A stretch of DNA of 64,000 nt, taken from NCBI GenBank assembly GCA_015698045.1, contig BLAL01000054.1:558001-622000 (forward strand). The letters run 5' to 3'. Below are positions 57,164 through 64,000 of the stretch, one piece after another. The notes beneath the pieces are model-generated. The model was not told the origin of the DNA. It searched no databases and saw only the letters and a program-made list of their open reading frames with translations. The position numbers and the translations under genes were made by a program. The stretch comes from Rhizophagus clarus (lineage: Eukaryota > Glomeromycota > Glomeromycetes > Glomerales > Glomeraceae). Numbering within the stretch: the first letter of the stretch is position 1; each line of letters starts with the position of its first letter.

Positions 57164-57626
57164 TAATAATATCACAAAAATGATCTGCATAAAGCTATAA
57201 ATGTTAAAGTTTTCTTTTAAGTAAAGCCTTTATGAACTATAATAAACTTTTATTTTTTAGATTTTTACCTACTTGTTTTAACCTTTTATTTAACAAAATA
57301 ATATTTATTTAAGTAGTTTATATTAGATAACTTTTTTTACTATAATAATATTTTGATTAAATCCATAATTTTTGTTTTTTTTATCTAATTTGTTTATATT
57401 AATATTGCAAAAATTACATATATAAGTTTAATTTTAACAGTATAAAAAGAATATTTAATGTAAATTACATATTATAATCAAATAATAAATAAGTATTGTT
57501 CAAATTTAAAATCTTTTATATATTGAATAAAATGTAAAAGACATCTCTAATAAAATTTCTTAATATATATCTAATTTAATAAAAATTGATATACAAAGAC
57601 TTTAAAATATTTTAAATTTATATATA

Positions 57627-58474
57627 CAGTCAACTCTCTCTATAGTCACACATTTGGGACAGTCTATATTTAGTGACTATAATGAGATATGACTATAAGC
57701 AATAAAATCTTGTAATTAAATCAGTAATTTTGGCTAGAATTATAAATTATAATAATTTTGGTTAAATATTCACATCATAGTAATTTTGTTAATATTATTC
57801 CAATTATTATGGATTTATAACCATTAGCTTCCTCTTGATGAGACGATTCTAATGAGCCTAAGATCATTAAAATCTGATCACTAAAACCTGTAATAATTAA
57901 AATACAGTCAAAACATTTAATGTTTACACAAATTTTACATATAAAAAATGCTGATCTGATCTTTAAAATCGAATTTCTTGGTCAATATTAATCCAATCGT
58001 TATAAAATTATTATCATTGGCTTCCTCTCGATGAGACGATTCTAATGAGCCTAAGATCACTAAAATCTGATCACTAGAATCCATAGTAATTAAAATACAG
58101 TCAAAATATTTAATGTTACGCAAATTTTACATGTACAAAATGCTGATTTGGTCTTTAAAATCGAATTTTTCAGTCAATATTAATCCAATCATTATAAAAT
58201 TACTACCATCTGATTCCTTTCAATAAGATGAACCTAATAAGCTAAAGATCATTGAAATCTGATTATTAGATCATAGAATAATTATATTTTGATAAATATC
58301 TTTTTATAATCATATATATATAAAATTTTTAAAAAAAGATGTGATAGTAATTATAGGTAATTTGTAACTATAAACGATAGTTTTTATATATGAAAATTTG
58401 GGACACTCAACTAAGGTGACTATATAGGGTAATGTGACTATAACAGAGATGACTATAAAGGGATGAGTTGACTG
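57627..58474. mobile_element. Pogo/Tigger-like non-autonomous element, about 848 bp
   Basis: The left end reads CAGTCAACTCTCTCTATAGT after a TA (57625-57626). The right end on the opposite strand reads CAGTCAACTCATCCCTTTAT then AGTCAT, and is followed by TA (58475-58476). The first ten bases are identical, and 'TATAGTCA' is shared after a length difference. 'GTGACTATA' words recur next to both ends. There is no transposase frame. The interior is dominated by a 193-bp tandem repeat. Confidence 0.7.
57827..58300. repeat. 193-bp tandem repeat, about 2.4 copies
   Basis: Units start near 57827, 58020 and 58212 with 'GCTTCCTC..GATGAGACGA' (third copy diverged). Each contains 'AATGAGCCTAAGATCA', 'AAAATCTGATCACTA' and 'TTTAAAATCGAATTT'. 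Copies 1 and 2 are about 90 percent alike by eye; copy 3 is older and partial. The array lies wholly inside the pogo-like element. Confidence 0.85.
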
Positions 58475-60987
58475 TATATTATTATGTAAAATAAAGCAAA
58501 AATTTACTATTATGAACTGATGCAAAAAAATTAGTACCTTAAATATAGTATCGATAAAAATAATTTTATTATGTAAAAAAATTTTTTTTTTATTTAAATA
58601 TTATCAGTAAATATTGGGAAAGATATAATATAAATATTAAACTAAAACATATGATTATTATTAAAATTACTATAAGTGTTAAATTTTTTATCATTTAATT
58701 TGTTTTTTTAAATAAATCTAGAAGCATATTTTTAACAGATAAAAGGTTTGGATGTAAACCTGAGTATATAATTTTATTCTTTACAATTAACTAAACACCT
58801 TTAATAAATTTAAGCTTATAATGGTAATGAAAGGTAAAATTAACTTCTCATAAAAGCTTCCATTTAGAAAGGTTACACCTTTTTTTAGTAAGAAAATATC
58901 ATAGAATATGCAGAAAAAAATTGCTTAGCTATTTATTACACTTAAAATTTTCATATATGAAAATTACAAAATGTTTTCATCAGATTGTAAAGTTTAATAA
59001 AAGCTCATATAATGTAAAAGTAATATCATTGTATTTGTTTTAATTTAATATTATACTTTCAACTGTACTTTCAATTATGTCCTAATACTCTAGCAACCTG
59101 CTTGTAAAATATGATCTTTTGATAGTTCATTCTTATAGAACTAAACCCTACATCAGGAAATTTTATAGTGCGAAAAGTTGCGCAAGATTACGCATCGTAA
59201 TATTTTGTAAGTTTTCAGACCCGCCACAAGTTTGTGTAAGCGTAATATTTTGTAACTTTTTAAAATATTTCAAAATATTACGATATGCGTAATTTTACAG
59301 TTCGTAATATTGTATAATTTTATTGCGTAATATTTTGCAACTTTTTAAAATATTTTGATGATTCGTAATTTTACATAAATATTTTGTAATGTTTTAAAAT
59401 TCATTTTTGTACTATAAGTTTATTTTATTAGATATAATATGAATTAAATTATAAAAAATTACAAGTATTTATTACTATATACAGAATATATAAAAGTAAA
59501 AAAAGAAAGAGTAACGATACAATTAGATGTAAAAAGAAGAGAAACAGTTATAGTAACATTGGTATAAGATATAAAGATAAAAGAAATATTGTTAGTATTG
59601 TTAGTGTTGTTAATATTAGAGTAAAAAGAGTTAAAGAAATAGTAGAAACATGAATATTATCATTAGTATTAAAGTACAAGTAAAAGAAAAAAAGGAAACG
59701 TAGATAGTATTGTTAGTATTACGATATAAAGTAACAATTAGGGTAAAAAATGTGTTAGTATTAAAACAATTAGTATTAATAAACAAAATATTTCTATACC
59801 TGCAAAGAATAAACTAAAAATAAAAGAAAGAGGAAAAATAAACATGTTGTTGGTATTAAGTAAAAGGAGTAAAAAAAATATAATTAGTATTGTTAGTATT
59901 GTTAGTATTGAAGTAAAAGTAAAAAGGAATAAAGAAAATATGGATATTATTGTCAGTATTACGATACAAAGTAAAAAAGAAGTAAAAAATAATGAAATAA
60001 TTATTATTAATAAACAAATATTTCTATACCTGCAAAGCAATAAATTATGAAATATATGTAAATATTCTGTATATAATTAAAAAATATTGAACAAAAGGAT
60101 AAAGAAATAATAAAAAGAAGAGAAAAATATTGAACAAAAAAATAAAGAAATAAAGAGACAAAAAATAAATAGGGCAAAAAACGCGTGCAGATTAAATCAC
60201 ATGCAAGGATCAGCCTAATTTTGATTGGCCAGAAAATACGATACTGTATGCACAATCATATCATGCAGATTTATTTATTTAACTATCAACAACGCGAGCG
60301 TGACATAAATAAATCGTGACTGAAACTTGTGTTTAATTTGTGTTTAATTTGTGTTAATAATTCTGGTAAAAAATTATTAATTTTGGCCAAATTTCGTTAA
60401 ATTTGTTAAATTTGTGTTGAATTTGTGTTGAATTTGTGTTGCGTAATTTTTTATTTATCACAAGGTGATGATATTTAGTAATTGCATGTACAATGTACAA
60501 GATTTTTTTTATGATTTTTTTAAGAAATGTACGCAAAATATTTAATCAGAATATAATTATTTTTAATTAAATTGATTAAAAAAAATTAATTTTTTTAAGA
60601 AATGTATGCGAAATATTTAAAATTCAATAGAATGTGCTAATAATAAATTGTTTTATTTTTAAATATGATATATTGATATTTATATTTAAAACAATTAAAC
60701 ATGTACATGATTTTCAATTATTTTTAATTGAAATGAAACTGAAATCAAACTAAGATTTTTTTTATTTTTTGATTTAATCATGATATTTATATTTAGATAA
60801 TTCATATTCGCATGAGATTTAATTAATATGTTTAATGATAAAAAGTGTAATAAATTAAATTTTAATTAAAACGAGAAATAAAATCAGCGGTATTGTTCAA
60901 ATTTTATTTAAAGTGATATTTTACGACTTTTTTTCAAATTTTTACCTATCCCAAAATCAAATTATAAAAATCAAATCTAAACTAATA
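58475..60987. other. AT-rich region with word-repeat clusters
   Basis: No gene is supported. At about 59160-59400 many 'GCGTAATATTTTGTAACTTT'-like words occur on both strands. At about 59575-60060 there is a cluster of 'TTAGTATTG' units with a duplicated segment 'ATTTCTATACCTGCAAAG' (near 59788 and 60022). At about 60330-60445 the words 'GTGTTTAATTT' and 'GAATTTGTGTTG' repeat. Long minus-strand frames here are hydrophobic and arise from the repeats. Confidence 0.45.
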
Positions 60988-61195
60988 ATGCCTCACCACA
61001 CACGTTCACGTCATTCCCACTTTAACGTCCATTGGAACTGGGCTATAATGGACAAACTTGTTGACATATGCCGAGACAAAAATCGCGCTTAGCACAATAT
61101 TAATGATAGAAGCCGCTATGATTTTTGGGACTCTGTTGCCAATAGGTTCATATGACTAATATCTATAATTTTTTTAAGAAAGAATTTAAATTCAA

Positions 61196-62818
61196 GGCAA
61201 ACGCGGCATAGTAGCCCTTATCTTTATTAATTATTATTAAACTGATACAATTTACAAAAAATATAAAAAGAAACAAAATAAAATAACACTAACTAAAAAC
61301 AAAGCTATATAGTCTTCTAAGTAAAAATATAGTAATAAACCTATCCTAAAAAGAATAAATCGCATTACACTAAATTTCCCTAGATCTTCCCCTTGATATA
61401 TTCCAACCAAAGTAGAAGCAACTATGCTAACATAATAACAGATAACACGCCCATTATAAAAATCGACATCCCATCCTGCAAAAGCTGTTATTAAGTAGTA
61501 CCGTTAGACAACCCATAAAACCCAACAGATGTTTGAACCATGGCAAACCTTGAGTCATCGAGTTCTTTATCCAATCAATTTCAGAGTCACGTGGAATCAC
61601 AAGATGGGTCAGAGGAGGTAGCGAAGAGAAAGAATTTAAATTCAAGGCAAACGCGGCATAGTAGCCTTTATCTTTATTAATTATTATTAAACTGATACAA
61701 TTTACAAAATATATAAAAGGAAACAAAATAAAATAAAACTAACTAAAAACAAAGCTATATAGTCTCCTAAGTAAAAATATAGTAATAAACCTATCCTAAA
61801 AAGAATAAATCGCATTATACTAAATTTCCCTAAATCTTCTCCCTTAATATATTCCAACCAAGGTAGAAGCAACTATGCTAACATAATAACGGATAACACG
61901 CTCACTATAAAAATCGACATCCCATCCTGCAAGAGCTGTTATTAAGTAGCACCGTTAGACGACCCATAAAACCCGATAGATGTTTAAACCATGGTAAACC
62001 TTGAGTCATCGAGTTCTTGATCCAGTCAATATCAGAGTCACGTGAAGTCACGAGATGGGTCGGAGGAGGTAGCGAGGAGAAGAGCACATACGAAGTGGCA
62101 GGCAGATCAGAGGGCCGATGAGTAGTTTTCAATTTGAGAGTGATATTCATCGCGTCTTCCCATTTACTTTTATCATAAGTACGCGGATTCCAAATGCGTT
62201 TTTGAAGCTTCTAGATGAAATTGTTGTGAATCGCAGCTACGACCTTCATAGCAGACTGTCTGGGAATAGATAAGTCAACAAATAAATCTATGAACATTGT
62301 GGGTAAACAACCCCAGATGAGTGCGTAAGAGGACCAATTGGAAGAAGAAGTGGTTCAACAAGAGAGAGAAGAGAGTTTCCTGAGCATAGGCGTAGGATCC
62401 TTGTCAGCCAATTCACCAGCTTCACGAAGCTTGAAAAATAAATGATTTTGATAAGATTGGAAAATTTGATGCATAATGGAGCGGCGTTTAGAGTAAAGGA
62501 TCAAGTGCATCAAGTCTTCCATGCGATTGCGGCATGAACGGCACGTAAGAAGTTCAATATAAAGATCAGAGCGAGTAATCTTTAATTTCTCCAGGAGAGG
62601 CAAATTATTGAGGAAGAGTTTAAATTTGAAGGCATAATGCCGAGCAGCGTGAGAAGCCTGAAAAGAAGCGTCGTGTGCCAGGGAAAAATTGAGAGCGAAC
62701 CAAGTGAGTTCCCAGTCCACTATGTAGTCGTCCTTATTATATAAACAATAAATAAATTGAAAACGTTTAAGAGATAAAAGGTCCTTCAAAAAGGTGGCCT
62801 GAAAGTAAAGCTTGAAGA
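61196..62818 (-). mobile_element. LINE (non-LTR retrotransposon) 3' ends, two copies in tandem
   Basis: On the minus strand, 62789-62355 encodes a 144-residue tail of an RT-type ORF with a C-x2-C-x4-E-D-x2-H element ('TCRSCRNRMEDLMHLI'), as at the ends of many LINE reverse transcriptases. Coding-like sequence continues through 62340-61905 with stops, including one near 62213 ('VAAIHNNFI' stop 'KLQKRIWNPRTYDKSKWED'). The 3' end is present twice, 61646-62083 and 61196-61630, with a 450-bp spacing and both encoding 'IDWIKNSMTQGLPWFKHL'. The pieces are bounded by AGAATTTAAATTCAA at 61181, 61631 and 62819. The 5' end is missing in both copies, as expected for target-primed reverse transcription. 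Confidence 0.8.
62355..62789 (-). pseudogene. LINE reverse-transcriptase C-terminal fragment
   Basis: A 144-residue frame, 5'-truncated at the insertion border. It is rich in aromatic and basic residues ('WELTWFALNFSLAHDASFQA', 'HAARHYAFKFKLFLNNLPLL') and carries the Cys-Cys-His cluster 'LLTCRSCRNRMEDLMHLIL', where the final expected Cys is replaced by Tyr. It lacks the RT catalytic YxDD region, so it can have no activity. The sequence is more GC-rich than the surrounding genome, another sign of a more recent mobile origin. Confidence 0.75.
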
Positions 62819-63634
62819 AGAATTTAAATTCAAATTAACCAATCCATTTAATTGAATCAGAATAAATAGAATATTTCAAACGAGGGTTTCTGAGCAACAG
62901 TGCAGCCAAAAGTGGAGGAACCTCGTCAGGGATTACCATATAAGTAAATAAATAAAATTACATTCATATAAATTAAATGTATTTATCGAATATTCAAACT
63001 GATTTTGATATTTAGAACTATGTTCTTTATCATAATGGTAACCCTAAGCGGCAGCTGTGGATGCGTACTGGCCAAAGATATTATTGCGAATTTAGAACAA
63101 GATTTTGAGAGAGGCCGGGTAATTATACTATAATAAAATTTATAATTAATATTTACGTTCATGTTTTAAATTTGATAAATTTGATCAATTTTAGTCATGT
63201 GTGATGATTGTAGGAGAAGGAGAAACTTACCTACATATCGTAGAAGATAATTATTTTTATTTTTTTATTTATTAAGTGAGTAGCTAGGCCCAGTCCGTAC
63301 CAAATATCGGCTGGAGACTCACGTTTTTTTTGGGCTGTGACTGATACTGACGTTCACGCCATACAGCCTAGGTACTATTTTATAAAATAGTAGCGAACAA
63401 GTATCAAATGTGTATTTTTTTATTAAGTTATAATAAAAATTTAATTTTAACATAAAAATTGTAAATGATAAAAAATTCGTAAATAAAAATAAATTTGTTT
63501 TCCCAAACTTAAAAAAAAAGGTGTTTATATAAAAGAAAAGGTGTTTATATTATTTTTGATTATTCAATAGTATCACATGCCCCTTGTATACGTTCTACTG
63601 CATACGCAGCTTTAACGATTGAATAGTAATATTA

Positions 63635-63840
63635 AATTTTTGAAATATTTTAACCGTAATATTATGCAAGTTTACAGTCTCGTAAATTTTCAAAATATTT
63701 TAACTGTAATATTACGCAAGTTTACAGTCTCATAAATTTTTGAAATATTTCAACTGTAATATCACGCAGGTTTACAGTTTTGTAAATTTTCAAAATATTT
63801 CAACTGTAATATTACGCAGGTTTACAGTTTTGTAAATTTG
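63635..63840. repeat. 50-bp tandem repeat, about four copies
   Basis: 'TTTACAGT' recurs at 63671, 63721, 63771 and 63821, exactly 50 nt apart. Each unit contains 'AAATATTT.AACTGTAATAT' followed by 'ACGCA.G'. Copies differ at a few positions. The words resemble those at 59160-59400, so the two clusters probably share an origin. Confidence 0.9.
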
Positions 63841-63871
63841 CAGTAAGGATAGTGCCGCAATTGATTTATCA

Positions 63872-63925
63872 AATCCGCAATATTGCGGATTTTGGAGTTG
63901 AATTGCGGTTAGTGAACCGCAATTC
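63872..63925. repeat. Two adjacent perfect palindromes sharing GCAATT/GCGG words
   Basis: AATCCGCAATATTGCGGATT (63872-63891) is a perfect 20-bp palindrome. At 63900-63925 GAATTGCGGTT and AACCGCAATTC form a perfect 11-bp stem with loop AGTG. Both reuse the CCGCAAT word seen at 63855. Confidence 0.9.
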
Positions 63926-64000
63926 TGCAATTCACCTGATCGGTTTTGGCAGTTTACCGAACCGATTTAATAAAAAAAACGTTTACGCAACATTTTTTTA

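Larger units (their letters stand above)
60988..63118 (+). pseudogene. MYB/SANT-like DNA-binding gene, split by a LINE insertion
   Basis: Three pieces lie in order on the plus strand. At 60988-61152 the frame reads 'FNVHWNWAIMDKLVDICRDK' and, after an in-frame TAG at 61090, 'RSRYDFWDSVANRFI'. At 62880-62943 it reads 'TRVSEQQCSQKWRNLVRDYH', ending near a GTAAAT donor. At 63016-63118 it reads 'GQRYYCEFRTRF', then TGA (63106), then ERP and a GT donor. The W..A..x..W and 'QC..KW..L...Y' pattern is that of MYB/SANT-like domains common in transposon-derived and regulatory proteins. Between pieces one and two lie about 1.65 kb of LINE sequence. Two in-frame stops plus the insertion show it is dead. 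A possible fourth exon follows at 63195 ('MIVGEGETYLHIVED'). Confidence 0.65.
63195..64000. other. Window end: repeats and palindromes
   Basis: No gene is supported beyond the possible last exon of the MYB/SANT-like relic at 63195. A mixed-composition patch at about 63280-63380 contains 'CTAGGCCCAGTCCGTACC' and may be a piece of a dispersed repeat. Next follow the 50-bp tandem array and two strong palindromes, described separately. Confidence 0.45.

Noticed and set aside
59738-60255. Hydrophobic minus-strand frames of 82-100 residues
   Set aside because: They arise from the TTAGTATTG repeat cluster translated in reverse; runs of Ile, Leu and Phe reflect repeat composition.
1-64000. CRISPR arrays, bacterial operons, ribosome binding sites
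   Set aside because: The DNA is eukaryotic nuclear; tandem repeats seen lack unique spacers of constant length.

Overview
The window reads as nuclear DNA of an early-diverging fungus, most likely an arbuscular-mycorrhizal (Glomeromycotina) or related Mucoromycota genome. It is very AT-rich by eye, with many homopolymer runs. Genes are split by short GT...AG introns of about 45-110 nt. The protein set is fungal: a Sel1-repeat protein, an F-box protein, an Msc7-like aldehyde dehydrogenase, a Nam8-like RNA-binding protein, a YFH7-like kinase and an SFI1 protein. Mitochondrial proteins (NFS1, an Fmp32/CCDC90 protein) argue against an anaerobic chytrid. The species assignment is inference; no rRNA or tRNA was found.

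Layout. 1-4.1 kb is AT-rich and gene-free. 4.1-7.9 kb holds a Sel1-repeat gene (+) and mitochondrial cysteine desulfurase NFS1 (-, 7 exons). 10.2-11.1 kb holds a four-exon astacin metalloprotease in a repeat-rich area. 15.5-20.4 kb has an Hv1-type proton channel, an orphan gene and a seven-exon G-protein alpha subunit. 24.1-28.5 kb has the aldehyde dehydrogenase (+, 8 exons) converging with a three-RRM protein (-, 9 exons). About 6 kb without genes follows. 34.7-37.5 kb carries a disordered protein ending in one EF-hand and a membrane-anchored orphan. 41.8-50.0 kb has the YFH7-like kinase, an orphan Ser/Asn-rich protein, the Fmp32/CCDC90-like protein (-) and a 1098-residue F-box protein. 50.6-54.9 kb has a 13-exon SFI1 gene and DHFR.

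From 54.9 kb to the end the DNA is accessory: decayed partial copies of DHFR exon 3, two non-autonomous DNA transposons with terminal inverted repeats and apparent TA target duplications, degenerate repeat arrays, and a decayed MYB/SANT-like gene split by LINE 3' ends. The LINE pieces are bounded by three copies of one 15-bp sequence.

The genes do not form one pathway; this is ordinary eukaryotic gene order. I found no convincing new multi-gene system. The most notable points are an apparent AT-AC (U12-type) intron in SFI1, the nested LINE insertion in a MYB/SANT-like gene, the DHFR duplication remnants, a fungal astacin, and an Hv1 channel with an altered S4. Exon boundaries were worked out by hand from splice signals and frame; every multi-exon model given keeps an open frame to its stop, except those marked as pseudogenes.
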